Shown here one piece after another: positions 44,844 to 58,000 of a stretch of DNA of 64,000 nt. The stretch spans positions 1,883,501-1,947,500 of the forward strand of contig NZ_AP018558.1 in the NCBI RefSeq assembly GCF_003574215.1, read 5' to 3'. The stretch comes from Hydrogenophilus thermoluteolus. GTDB taxonomy: Bacteria > Pseudomonadota > Gammaproteobacteria > Burkholderiales > Rhodocyclaceae. Numbering within the stretch: the stretch's first letter is position 1; every line of letters begins with the position of its first letter. The notes below the pieces were generated by a model. The model did not search any database, was not told where the DNA came from, and worked only from the letters and a program-made list of their open reading frames with translations. The position numbers and the translations under genes are program-made.

Positions 44844-45581
44844 TTACGCCAGCCACGCGCGCAGCGCGTCGATGCCCTCGTAATCGGTGAGGTCGATCTG
44901 GAGCGGCGTCACCGAAACGTAGCCTTGTTCCACCGCATGGAAATCGGTACCCGGTCCGGCGTCGGCCGCTCCGCCTGCTGGGCCGATCCAATAGACGGTC
45001 TCCCCCCGCGGATTGGTTCCCTTGATGAGCGGCTCCGCCTTGTGGCGCCGCCCCAGCCGCGTGACTTCGATCCCTTTGATCGCCTCGAGCGGCAAGTCGG
45101 GAACATTGACGTTCAAAAGCACCCGACCCAACGGGTTCGCTTGCGCCCGCGCCACCAACTGGGCGGCAATCGCCGCAGCCGCCACGAACGACTGCGGATT
45201 CTTACTCACCAGTGAGATCGCCAACGAAGGCACCCCGAGCAGATACCCTTCCATCGCAGCGGCGACGGTCCCCGAATAGATGGTATCGTCGCCCATGTTC
45301 GCCCCGAGGTTGATCCCGGAAACGACCATATCCGGAACGACGTCGAGCATGCCGGTGACCGCCAAATGGACGCAGTCGCTCGGTGTGCCGTTGACGAACC
45401 AGAACCCATTGGGCGCGCGCCGCAGCATGAGCGGACGGTCGAGGGTGAGGGAGTTGCTTGCGCCACTGCGGTCGCGCTCCGGAGCGACCACCGTCACCTC
45501 GCCGTACGCACGCAGTGCTTGTGCCAATGCTTCGATACCCGGGGAAAAATAGCCGTCGTCGTTACTGATCAGGATCCGCAT
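44844..45581 (-). CDS. surE: 5'/3'-nucleotidase SurE
   Basis: A 245-residue metal-dependent phosphatase acting on 5'- or 3'-nucleotides and polyphosphate. The start MRILISNDDGYFSPGI supplies metal ligands Asp8 and Asp9, with Ser39-Asn region in RDRSGASNSLTLDRPL and Asn in SGINLGANMGDDTIYSGTVAAA. It heads the stress cluster with pcm. Confidence 0.95.
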   Translation of the reverse strand: MRILISNDDGYFSPGIEALAQALRAYGEVTVVAPERDRSGASNSLTLDRPLMLRRAPNGFWFVNGTPSDCVHLAVTGMLDVVPDMVVSGINLGANMGDDTIYSGTVAAAMEGYLLGVPSLAISLVSKNPQSFVAAAAIAAQLVARAQANPLGRVLLNVNVPDLPLEAIKGIEVTRLGRRHKAEPLIKGTNPRGETVYWIGPAGGAADAGPGTDFHAVEQGYVSVTPLQIDLTDYEGIDALRAWLA

Positions 45582-45635
45582 CGCGCTCTCGAATCAGGGA
45601 AAAGGCCCTTCTTTCGGGAATCTTACCATAGGCGC

Positions 45636-46382
45636 TCAGCGCGCAATGAGCCGGTCGAGCATCCATTGGGCGGCGGCAAAGCCCATCGCTCCGGTCACGG
45701 TGACCACCGAACCGTAGCCGGCACACGCCAGTCCCGCAGCCGCGTCACAGGCAGCGCCGCGCACCATCGGTTCGTCGCTGAAAACGACCTTCACGCCCAT
45801 TTTGCGCGGCGCGCGGGGAAAACCGTAGAGGCGCCGCAGACGGCTACGCACCTTCGCAAGCAACGGATCTTGGATCGCCGACGCGAGATCGGCACAGCGA
45901 ATCCGCGTCGGGTCGCGTTTGCCGCCGGCAGCGCCCGCTAGGATCAACGGGGTGCCGCTTTCCCGCGCCCAACAGGCAAGGGCAACCTTCGCCTTGCCGT
46001 CGTCGGTCGCATCGATCACGCCATCGGGCGCCTCGGCAAGAAGCGTCGCGACATTGTCCGGGGTCACGAACGCATCGACCGGACGCACGTCAAGCTCAGG
46101 CGCAATCTGAGCAAAACGTTCGGCAAGCGCCGTCACTTTGGCCATCCCGCAGGTGGTGCGCAGCGCCTGTACCTGACGGTTGAGGTTACTTTCGACGACC
46201 ACGTCCATATCGATGAGCGTGAGGCGTCCCACGCCGCTACGCGCCAACGCCTCGGCCGCCCACGAACCGACACCGCCCAGACCGACCACCGCCACGTGCG
46301 CGTCAGTGAGGCGTGCCACACCTTCAGCGCCAAAGAGGTTGGCGAGCGCCGTCAGACGGCGCGGACGGTCCGATCGCGCCAA
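45636..46382 (-). CDS. tcdA: tRNA threonylcarbamoyladenosine dehydratase (ThiF/UBA-like)
   Basis: A 248-residue adenylating enzyme that makes cyclic t6A in tRNAs. The nucleotide site is VAVVGLGGVGSWAAEALARSGVG, with metal-like ligands in LIDMDVVVESNLNRQ. A DATDDGKAKVAL region and LAGAAGGKRDPTRIRCADLA follow. There is no ATG near the usual N-terminus; a TTG at 46382 (after GGGTTGGGCAT) fits the family length and gives ARSDRPRRLTALANLFG. This start lies 31 bases inside the previous MBL gene. The upstream open frame extends to 46808 but it reads arginine-rich shadow. Confidence 0.87.
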   Translation of the reverse strand: MARSDRPRRLTALANLFGAEGVARLTDAHVAVVGLGGVGSWAAEALARSGVGRLTLIDMDVVVESNLNRQVQALRTTCGMAKVTALAERFAQIAPELDVRPVDAFVTPDNVATLLAEAPDGVIDATDDGKAKVALACWARESGTPLILAGAAGGKRDPTRIRCADLASAIQDPLLAKVRSRLRRLYGFPRAPRKMGVKVVFSDEPMVRGAACDAAAGLACAGYGSVVTVTGAMGFAAAQWMLDRLIAR

Positions 46383-47308
46383 ATGCCCAACCCCTGCGCG
46401 TTCAATTCGAGATCCCACGCGAGGAACTCGAGTAACATCTCGCCGGTAAGCGGCCACCCTTGGCGTTCCCCCTCTTCGAGCATCAACGCCCGCAGCCCCT
46501 CCAAGATCTCGAGGTGACGCGTCGTCCCCTCGCCACGCGCCGAACGGGCGATCCCGACGTACGCATCGACCAAGCGGTTGTGCTCCGCAACCAGACGCGC
46601 CACTTCGGTCACCCCGCCAAAATGGGTGAGGTACGCCTTTTCCGGCGCAAGCGCGGCGATGCGGTTCGTCGTCGCCACGAGCGCATCCGGGTCGAACTCG
46701 CTTGGCGTCGTGGTCGGGACCACCGTCGGGCGCCCCTCGACGTCGAGCTCCCGGTACGACAACCCCAACGTGTCGCCCGTAAACACGATCCGCGCCGTTT
46801 CGTCCCAATAAAAGAGGTGATGGCGCGCGTGTCCCGGCGCGTCGAACGCCACGATGGTGTGATCGCCAACGGTGAACCGCTGACCCTCCGTTGCCGGGAT
46901 CACCCGCTCTTCGGGCACGGGCATCAGGTAACCGTAGAGCGCAAAGGCTTGCGCTTCACCGTAGACGGCACACGTTGCCTGCCACAGGCGCGAAGGGTCG
47001 ATCAGATGGCGCGCGCCGCGCGGATGGACCACCACCTGCGCGTTGGGAAGCGCAGCCAACAACTGCCCCGTCCCCCCCGCATGGTCGAGGTGGATATGGG
47101 TGAGAAAAAGATAACGGACCGCTTCCGGCGCGATTCCGCTTCTGGCCAGAGTTTCCAGGTAACGCGGCAACGCGCTATTGACGCCCGTATCGAAGAACGC
47201 CGCTTCGTTTCCCGCTGCCAAGAGATAGACTGCAGCGAGATTGGAGCGAAGATAACCGGTATCGATCGTGGCAACGCCACGATCGTCCCACACCACCGTT
47301 TCGGACAT
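46352..47308 (-). CDS. MBL-fold metallohydrolase
   Basis: A 318-residue metallo-beta-lactamase superfamily protein. Motif THIHLDHAGG (about residues 70-79) and later HARHHLFYWDETARIVFTGDTLG and LTHFGG complete the two-metal site. C-terminal 100 residues are helical. Substrate unknown; such proteins resemble glyoxalase or quorum-signal lactonase relatives. It starts 5 bases after ssb's stop and ends 31 bases inside tcdA, so all are co-transcribed. Confidence 0.82.
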   Translation of the reverse strand: MSETVVWDDRGVATIDTGYLRSNLAAVYLLAAGNEAAFFDTGVNSALPRYLETLARSGIAPEAVRYLFLTHIHLDHAGGTGQLLAALPNAQVVVHPRGARHLIDPSRLWQATCAVYGEAQAFALYGYLMPVPEERVIPATEGQRFTVGDHTIVAFDAPGHARHHLFYWDETARIVFTGDTLGLSYRELDVEGRPTVVPTTTPSEFDPDALVATTNRIAALAPEKAYLTHFGGVTEVARLVAEHNRLVDAYVGIARSARGEGTTRHLEILEGLRALMLEEGERQGWPLTGEMLLEFLAWDLELNAQGLGIWRDRTVRAV

Positions 47309-47313
47309 AATCG

Positions 47314-47775
47314 TCAGAACGGGATATCGTCGTCGGCAAAGCCATTATCGACGAACGGCGCCGCCGCGGCACTGGGCGCGCCAGACGGTTGCGCAGCCGG
47401 AGCTGCCGCCGGTTGCATCGGCACGTCGCCTTCGCTGCCCCCGCGCGAACCCAGCATTTTGAAGGTATCGCCACGGATTTCGGTCGTATAACGCTCTTGT
47501 CCGTTCTGGTCCGTCCATTTGCGCGTGCGGATCGACCCCTCGATATAGACGGGCGAGCCTTTGCGCAGATACTGCGCGGCGACCTCCGCCTGCCGCCCGA
47601 AGAAGACGACGCGGTGCCACTCGGTCTGTTCGCGCATCTCACCGGTTTGCTTGTCACGCCACCGTTCCGACGTCGCCACTGAGAGATTCACCACCGGCTC
47701 ACCGCTGGGCAGATACCGCGTTTCGGGGTCGCGCCCGAGATTACCGACCAGAATGACTTTATTGACCGATGCCAT
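47314..47775 (-). CDS. ssb: single-stranded DNA-binding protein
   Basis: A 153-residue OB-fold protein. Typical MASVNKVILVGNLGRDPETRYLPSGEPV start, then WHRVVFFGRQAEVAAQYLRKGSPVYIEGSIRTRKW, ending in the conserved acidic tip FADDDIPF that recruits partner proteins. GAGGAGG precedes the ATG. The MFS gene upstream overlaps its start by 17 bases. Confidence 0.97.
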   Translation of the reverse strand: MASVNKVILVGNLGRDPETRYLPSGEPVVNLSVATSERWRDKQTGEMREQTEWHRVVFFGRQAEVAAQYLRKGSPVYIEGSIRTRKWTDQNGQERYTTEIRGDTFKMLGSRGGSEGDVPMQPAAAPAAQPSGAPSAAAAPFVDNGFADDDIPF

Positions 47776-48994
47776 GATTTGCCTCCTCGATGCCCTCTGC
47801 CGGGGGAGAGAGCCGTTGCGCGGAAGCATACCACAAAACCCCTGCCAGGGCGCAGGCAAGGAAGAGCGCACCACGCCCCCAGTGTTGCGCTACCCAACCG
47901 CCGAATGCTCCGCCCGCGAAAAGCCCCAACGACTGCAGCGTGTTATAGACCCCCAACGCTGCCCCTTTGTATCGCGGTGGTGCCACTTTCGAAATCCACG
48001 ACGGCTGGGTCGCTTCGAGCACGTTGAACGCGACGAAAAAAAGCGTGAGCGCTACACCCAACGACCACAGGCCGCTGCGGTCCGGGAAAAAGGCCAACAG
48101 GGCGAACCCCAGTTGCACCGCGACCAGCAACAGCACCGCCCCCCGATAGACCGCAGCGATTTTCCCCCGCTTCTCCGCGAGGATCACCAGCGGCACCATC
48201 ACGAGCAACGCGACCACCACCGCGACCGCATAGACCTGCCAGTGGGCCGATACCGGCAACCCAGCCTGTGCGACCAACAGGGCGGGAACGACTACCCACA
48301 TCGCCATCTGAACGAAGTGCAGGCAAAAGACGCCGAAATCGAGACGCAGCAAGCGGGAATCCCGCAAGACGACCGCAAAACCCCGGCGTTCCGCTTCCCC
48401 GTGCGACGCACTGTGCGTTGGGGCTGGCGGCGGCGGATTGGGCACTCCGCGCGCCACCATCACGAGCGCCAGCACTCCCATCACTGCGGTGAGGAGAAAG
48501 ATGCCGCGCATCCCGATCACCCCGTAGAGCCACGGCGCCACCGCCAGCGACCCCGCAAACGCCAACCCGATCGACGCCCCGATCATCGCCATCGCGCGCG
48601 TGCGAAACGTTGGAGCGGTCAAATCGGCGACGAGCGCGGTCACTGCGGACGAAATCGCTCCGGCCCCTTGAATCGCGCGCGCCGCAACCAGCCAATGCAC
48701 GGTCGGTGCCCACGCCGCTAACACCCCACCGAGCACGAACAGCACCAACCCAAAATAGATGATCGGTTTGCGCCCCCAACGGTCGGATGCCCAGCCAAGC
48801 GGCAGCAAAAGCAGCGCTTGGGTCAGCCCATAGACCCCCAACGCCAGCCCCACCGCCGACGCCGAATCGCCACCCGGCAAATGGCGAGCGTAGTCGGCAA
48901 GCACCGGTAATACCAAAAAGAGCCCCACCATACGGAGCGCAAACACCCCCGCCAGGCGAACTGCGACCTTTCGTTCGTCTTGCGTATCCGTCAT
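47759..48994 (-). CDS. MFS transporter
   Basis: A 411-residue 12-helix major facilitator. It shows the loop motif GWASDRWGRKPIIYFG (about 70-85) and the second-half ADLTAPTFRTRAMAMIGASIGLAFAGS. Typical MFS drug-efflux plan; substrate unknown. In many betaproteobacteria this gene lies next to ssb and uvrA; uvrA is not adjacent here. I choose the ATG at 48994 after GGAGGGGTG; the codon before it is a GTG. Confidence 0.85.
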   Translation of the reverse strand: MTDTQDERKVAVRLAGVFALRMVGLFLVLPVLADYARHLPGGDSASAVGLALGVYGLTQALLLLPLGWASDRWGRKPIIYFGLVLFVLGGVLAAWAPTVHWLVAARAIQGAGAISSAVTALVADLTAPTFRTRAMAMIGASIGLAFAGSLAVAPWLYGVIGMRGIFLLTAVMGVLALVMVARGVPNPPPPAPTHSASHGEAERRGFAVVLRDSRLLRLDFGVFCLHFVQMAMWVVVPALLVAQAGLPVSAHWQVYAVAVVVALLVMVPLVILAEKRGKIAAVYRGAVLLLVAVQLGFALLAFFPDRSGLWSLGVALTLFFVAFNVLEATQPSWISKVAPPRYKGAALGVYNTLQSLGLFAGGAFGGWVAQHWGRGALFLACALAGVLWYASAQRLSPPAEGIEEANHGIGQ

Positions 48995-49013
48995 CACCCC
49001 TCCACAAATGACA

Positions 49014-49046
49014 AGGGCGCCCCCTCATCCAAAGGGTAGGCGCCCT
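49014..49046 (-). terminator. hairpin terminator after gltD
   Basis: AGGGCGCC and GGCGCCCT form a perfect 8-base stem with a 17-base loop, 27 bases past the gltD stop. The tail is only weakly U-rich (TGTCATTT), so efficiency is uncertain. It separates the glt operon from the MFS-ssb genes. Confidence 0.5.
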
Positions 49047-49072
49047 GATTGGGTAGCCTGCCTAGGCAAGAA

Positions 49073-50539
49073 TCACCGCGGCAGGATCGACGTTCCCATC
49101 AGCGCCTCGTCGACGGCCCGTGCGCACTGCCGCCCTTCGCGAATCGCCCAGACCACGAGCGATTGTCCGCGGCGGCAGTCCCCCGCGACGAAGACACCAG
49201 GTACGTTCGTTGCGTAGGCGTTGGGCCCATCGGTTGCCGCAGCCGCGTTGCCGCGCGCGTCCTTTTCGATCCCGAACGCATCGAGGAGTTCCTGCGCCGG
49301 ATGGACGAACCCCATCGCCAAGAAGACGAGGTCGGCAGGCAGTTCGAATTCGCTGTCGGGGATCTCGACCGGCTTGCCGCTCGACCAGTCGAGCCGCGCC
49401 AAGCTAATCGCTCGCACGCGCCCGTGCTCGTCCCCCAGGAACGCTTTGGTCATCACCGCCCACTCGCGGACGACCCGCCCCTCTTCGTGCGAGGTCGAGG
49501 TCCGCAGTTTGTGCGGCCAATAGGGCCAGGTCACGAGCTTTTCTTCCTTTTCCGGCGGTTTGGGCAACAGTTCGAGCTGGGTGACCGAAAGCGCCCCTTG
49601 GCGCAGACTCGTCCCGGTACAGTCGGCGCCGGTATCCCCGCCACCGATCACGATCACGTGCTTGCCTTTGGCGTCGATGGGATTGGGTTGATCCCCCGCG
49701 ACCGCTTTGTTTTGCGGCGTAAGGAACTTCATCGCGAAATGGATGCCCGCAAGCGTCCGCCCCGGCACGTCGAGATCGCGCGGCACTTCCGACCCGACCG
49801 CAAGGACCACGGCGTCGAACTGCGCCCGCAATTCTTCTGGAGTGATCGACTCGGTGGCGTCGTCGTTCACCGCTTCGGGCAACGGCGGCCCGACACGCAC
49901 GCGGGTGCGAAACACCACCCCTTCTGCCTCCATCTGCGCGATCCGGCGGTCGATCTGCCACTTTTCAAGTTTGAAGTCGGGAATCCCGTAGCGCAGCAGC
50001 CCCCCGATGCGGTCGCTCTTTTCGAACACGGTAACGCTGTGTCCGGCACGCGCCAACTGCTGGGCACACGCCAGCCCTGCCGGGCCCGAGCCGACCACCG
50101 CGATCTGCTTTCCGGTCTTTTCACGCGCCGGTTCCGGAACGATCCAGCCGTGTTCCCAACCGGTATCGGCGATATACCGCTCGATCGATTTGATACCGAC
50201 GGGGTTGTCGTCGAGGTTGAGCGTGCAGGCCGCCTCGCACGGTGCCGGACAGATGCGACCGGTGAATTCCGGGAAGTTGTTGGTGCTGTGCAGCACCGTC
50301 ACCGCCTCGCGGACCTTACCGCGATAGACGAGGTCGTTCCAGTCAGGGATGAGGTTGTTCACCGGGCAGCCGTTGTTGCAGAACGGGATCCCACAATCCA
50401 TGCACCGCGCACCTTGAATCTTCGCCTGTTCGTCGGTGAGGCGATGCACGAACTCTTTGAACGATTTGACCCGCACCTCGGGCGCTTCGTACGCCTCGGA
50501 AATGCGCGCAAATTCCAGAAAACCGGTTGGTTTACCCAT
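49073..50539 (-). CDS. gltD: glutamate synthase, small subunit
   Basis: A 488-residue NADPH-binding flavoprotein of GOGAT. The N-terminal Fe-S region has CMDCGIPFCNNGCP (about 46-59) and ICPAPCEAAC (about 96-105). FAD and NADPH sites: VVGSGPAGLACAQQLARAG (about 149) and VIVIGGGDTGADCTGTS. It feeds electrons from NADPH to GltB. A 19-base gap separates it from gltB. Terminator downstream. Confidence 0.95.
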   Translation of the reverse strand: MGKPTGFLEFARISEAYEAPEVRVKSFKEFVHRLTDEQAKIQGARCMDCGIPFCNNGCPVNNLIPDWNDLVYRGKVREAVTVLHSTNNFPEFTGRICPAPCEAACTLNLDDNPVGIKSIERYIADTGWEHGWIVPEPAREKTGKQIAVVGSGPAGLACAQQLARAGHSVTVFEKSDRIGGLLRYGIPDFKLEKWQIDRRIAQMEAEGVVFRTRVRVGPPLPEAVNDDATESITPEELRAQFDAVVLAVGSEVPRDLDVPGRTLAGIHFAMKFLTPQNKAVAGDQPNPIDAKGKHVIVIGGGDTGADCTGTSLRQGALSVTQLELLPKPPEKEEKLVTWPYWPHKLRTSTSHEEGRVVREWAVMTKAFLGDEHGRVRAISLARLDWSSGKPVEIPDSEFELPADLVFLAMGFVHPAQELLDAFGIEKDARGNAAAATDGPNAYATNVPGVFVAGDCRRGQSLVVWAIREGRQCARAVDEALMGTSILPR

Positions 50540-50558
50540 CGTTGTTTTCCCTTATCGA

Positions 50559-55241
<4,683 letters not shown>

Positions 55242-55307
55242 CGTGCTTCCTTCTGAGTGCGGATCGAGCCAAAAGACGGACAAACCAATCTATTTTAGCG
55301 CAATCCG

Positions 55308-56219
55308 TCAAGCAGGGAAAACCCCAGTTGACAAATACCGATCCCCCCGATCACAAACGATGAACACGATCACCGCATCGGACAGAGTTTCCGCGATGCG
55401 CAGCGTCACCGCCAACGCGCCGCCCGAAGAGATTCCCGCAAAGATCCCCTCTTCGCGAGCCAAGCGCCGCGTCATCGCCTCAGCCTCGGCTTGCGAGACA
55501 TACTCCAGCCGGTCGACGCGATGGGGCTCAAAGATTTTCGGCAAGTACTCCGGCGGCCACTTGCGGATCCCGGGTATCTGCGAGCCCTCGTCCGGTTGGC
55601 ACCCGATGATCTGGATCGCCGGGTTTTTCTCTTTGAGGAAACGCGACACCCCCATGATCGTTCCCGTGGTCCCCATACTGGAAACGAAATGGGTGATGCG
55701 TCCGTGGGTCTGTTCCCAAATCTCCGGCCCGGTCCCGGTATAGTGCGCGAGAGGATTGTCTGGGTTCGCGAACTGGTTGAGGATGATCCCTTTGCCCTCA
55801 CGCTCCATCTGCTCCGCGACGTCGCGCGCCAACTCCATCCCCCCATCCTTGGGCGTCAGGACGAGCTCAGCGCCAAACGCGCGCATCGTCTGGCGCCGTT
55901 CCACGCTCTGGTTTTCCGGCATCACCAGGATCATCCGGTACCCGCGAATCGCCGCCGCCATCGCCAACGCGATTCCGGTGTTGCCGCTGGTTGCCTCGAT
56001 CAGGGTGTCGCCAGGCTTGATCCGGCCACGCGCTTCAGCCTGCCGGATCATCGAGATCGCCGGACGATCTTTCACCGACCCGGCGGGGTTGTTCCCTTCC
56101 AATTTCGCCAGGATCGTATTGTTCTTGCCAGCGGTAATCCGCTGCAACCGAACCAACGGTGTATTGCCCACAAACGCTTCGATCGTTGGAAATTCCATCT
56201 TTGGTTCCTGTGTTGTCAT
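55308..56219 (-). CDS. cysM: O-acetylserine sulfhydrylase B
   Basis: A 303-residue PLP enzyme forming cysteine. PLP lysine K50 is in NNPAGSVKDRPA; the substrate loop EATSGNTGIALA and the phosphate clamp GMGTTGTIMG-like SSMGTTGTIMG follow. ISSGGALAV completes the site. The motif near residue 210 (PDEGSQIPGIRKWPPEYLP) is CysM-like. Start at 56219 overlaps the lapB stop (ATGA). A second ATG at 56198 is possible. CysM can use thiosulfate as well as sulfide. Confidence 0.93.
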   Translation of the reverse strand: MTTQEPKMEFPTIEAFVGNTPLVRLQRITAGKNNTILAKLEGNNPAGSVKDRPAISMIRQAEARGRIKPGDTLIEATSGNTGIALAMAAAIRGYRMILVMPENQSVERRQTMRAFGAELVLTPKDGGMELARDVAEQMEREGKGIILNQFANPDNPLAHYTGTGPEIWEQTHGRITHFVSSMGTTGTIMGVSRFLKEKNPAIQIIGCQPDEGSQIPGIRKWPPEYLPKIFEPHRVDRLEYVSQAEAEAMTRRLAREEGIFAGISSGGALAVTLRIAETLSDAVIVFIVCDRGDRYLSTGVFPA

Positions 56220-57400
56220 TGCGCTCGACTCCCCTCAAAAGCCACCGTTCGCCGTGGTGGGAACGTCCCCCACTCGCCACATGCGGGGCAGCGCCAATGG
56301 TGCTGCTTGGCTTTGAACCCACACTTTTGGCAATGATAGCGCGCCAGCCGCTCCACATACCCATGCACCAGCGAACGGACCCGATCGACCTCGACCCGCC
56401 ACCCTTCCGGCACCATCCAGACGACAAGGCGCAAATAGGCGTCCAGCACCATCAAGTCGGGCGATACCCGCATCGCTTCCTGTAAACGGCGAAACGCCTC
56501 ATCGGCAGAACCGCACTGCAGCTCCACATCGACGTACCGCGCCCAGGCGTCGATCTGCGGAAAACGCTGAAACCATCGGCGAACGACCGGCAAGACCGTC
56601 GGCCACTGCTCGACGGGCAGCGCACTGAGCCATTTGTCCAGCACCAACGCCAAGCCGTCGGGGTGGATGCGCTCGATCCGCTCCCAAACAGAACGAACAC
56701 CAGCTTCGTCCTGGGTGGCGAGGCGCCACTCCCCTTCGACCAGTAACGTCCGGAGCGCCTGTCCGCCCCCTGCCTCGCACGCGGCTCGCCAATGGTGCGC
56801 CACCGTCGCCCAGTCTTCGCGGGAAATCGCTTCCTGGGCCAGTTCACAGTGCAAATGCATCTGCAAAAGTTGCGCGTGGGGCAACGCTTCCGGTGCCGCT
56901 TCGAGCAGCGCGAGACACTGGTTCCAATCGCGTTCGGTTTGCAGGATCGCAACGAGCGCCGCGCGCGCCCAGCCATCGCGCGGACCGCCCAGCATCTGTC
57001 GGTACGCCGCTTCAGCCCGATCCAAAAAACCCGCCCGATGGTAGTCGAGCGCCAGCTCCGCGATCACCTCGTCACGCTGCTGTGCCGTCAACTCGGATCG
57101 CGCCGCAAGCGCCCGATGAATCGCGATCGCCCGCTCGTACTCGCCCCGGTCGCGCATCAGCGCCGCCAACGCAAGTTGCAGTTCGACCGGTCCCGGGTGG
57201 AGTTCGGCCGCAGCAAGTAAGGCTTCGAGCGCTTGATCCCGCCGCCCGTGCAACAGGTGGTTGAGCCCCGTCAGGTAGGCGCGTGGGAGTTGACTCGCCG
57301 CTCGTGTCACCGCACGGAGATCGATCCGTCCGGCGATCCAACCCAAGGCAAAAAAAAGCGCCCCAATGAGGAGCGCGTACCACCATTGATCCCAGATCAT
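56216..57400 (-). CDS. lapB: lipopolysaccharide assembly protein LapB (YciM)
   Basis: A 394-residue protein with an N-terminal membrane anchor (about 1-22), a set of TPR helices (about 50-330) and a C-terminal rubredoxin-like metal knuckle CQKCGF...CPACGEWGTF. This arrangement is LapB, which controls LpxC degradation by FtsH and so LPS synthesis. It follows lapA with 3 bases between, and overlaps cysM by 4. Confidence 0.93.
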   Translation of the reverse strand: MIWDQWWYALLIGALFFALGWIAGRIDLRAVTRAASQLPRAYLTGLNHLLHGRRDQALEALLAAAELHPGPVELQLALAALMRDRGEYERAIAIHRALAARSELTAQQRDEVIAELALDYHRAGFLDRAEAAYRQMLGGPRDGWARAALVAILQTERDWNQCLALLEAAPEALPHAQLLQMHLHCELAQEAISREDWATVAHHWRAACEAGGGQALRTLLVEGEWRLATQDEAGVRSVWERIERIHPDGLALVLDKWLSALPVEQWPTVLPVVRRWFQRFPQIDAWARYVDVELQCGSADEAFRRLQEAMRVSPDLMVLDAYLRLVVWMVPEGWRVEVDRVRSLVHGYVERLARYHCQKCGFKAKQHHWRCPACGEWGTFPPRRTVAFEGSRAQ

Positions 57401-57403
57401 GCG

Positions 57404-57682
57404 TCAGTGCGTCTCAGGAGTCATAAGCTGCTGCCGAGACAAGCAGGCCACTTCCCGCCGGGCGCGCCAGAGCTGCCACCGCTGACGCAACGCCGCAGGG
57501 AAAAAGAGCAAAAGCGTGAGAACCACCCCCAACGCAAATGCCCCCACGAGCAACCAAACGAGCGGCACCTCGCCCTGCCAGATCAACGCGTGAAAAAAGA
57601 CGTTGTGGTGGTTGCGAAACGCAAGCGCGCCCACGACCGCGAACACCACCACGAAGAGGACGAGGATTATCAGCCGCTTCAT
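57404..57682 (-). CDS. lapA: LapA-family (DUF1049) membrane protein
   Basis: A 92-residue protein with two membrane helices (about 4-22 and 42-65) and a basic cytoplasmic end (RQRWQLWRARRE). The NHHNVFF segment between helices suits the LapA family. AAGGAG precedes the ATG at 57682 (a GTG before it is ignored). It works with LapB in LPS control. Confidence 0.88.
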   Translation of the reverse strand: MKRLIILVLFVVVFAVVGALAFRNHHNVFFHALIWQGEVPLVWLLVGAFALGVVLTLLLFFPAALRQRWQLWRARREVACLSRQQLMTPETH

Positions 57683-57691
57683 CACTGCTCC

Positions 57692-57988
57692 TTAATTATT
57701 TCCCGATTTTGCCGCATCGACCCGCTCGCGCAGCGTCTTGCCGGGCTTGAAATGCGGTGACCATTTCGCAGGCACCGCAACCACTTCACCCGTTTTCGGG
57801 TTACGCCCCATCCGCGGCGGCCGACGGTGCAGCGTGAAGCTCCCGAAGCCGCGAATTTCGATCCGCCCACCCTTGGCGAGCGTATCGCACATCGTCTGCA
57901 ACAACACGCGCACCGCGGTGTCGACATCCTGCGGAGGCAATTGGGAAAACTGAGCAGCCAATGCCGCGATCAGCTCGGATCGTGTCAT
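57692..57988 (-). CDS. ihfB: integration host factor subunit beta
   Basis: A 98-residue HU-family DNA-bending protein. Helices 1-40 (SELIAALAAQFSQLPPQDVD) and the DNA-arm region GGRIEIRGFGSFTLHRRPPRMGRNPKTGE, with the arm proline intercalating. It follows rpsA with a 12-base gap, the usual order. Confidence 0.95.
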   Translation of the reverse strand: MTRSELIAALAAQFSQLPPQDVDTAVRVLLQTMCDTLAKGGRIEIRGFGSFTLHRRPPRMGRNPKTGEVVAVPAKWSPHFKPGKTLRERVDAAKSGNN

Positions 57989-58000
57989 GGCTGCGCCAAT

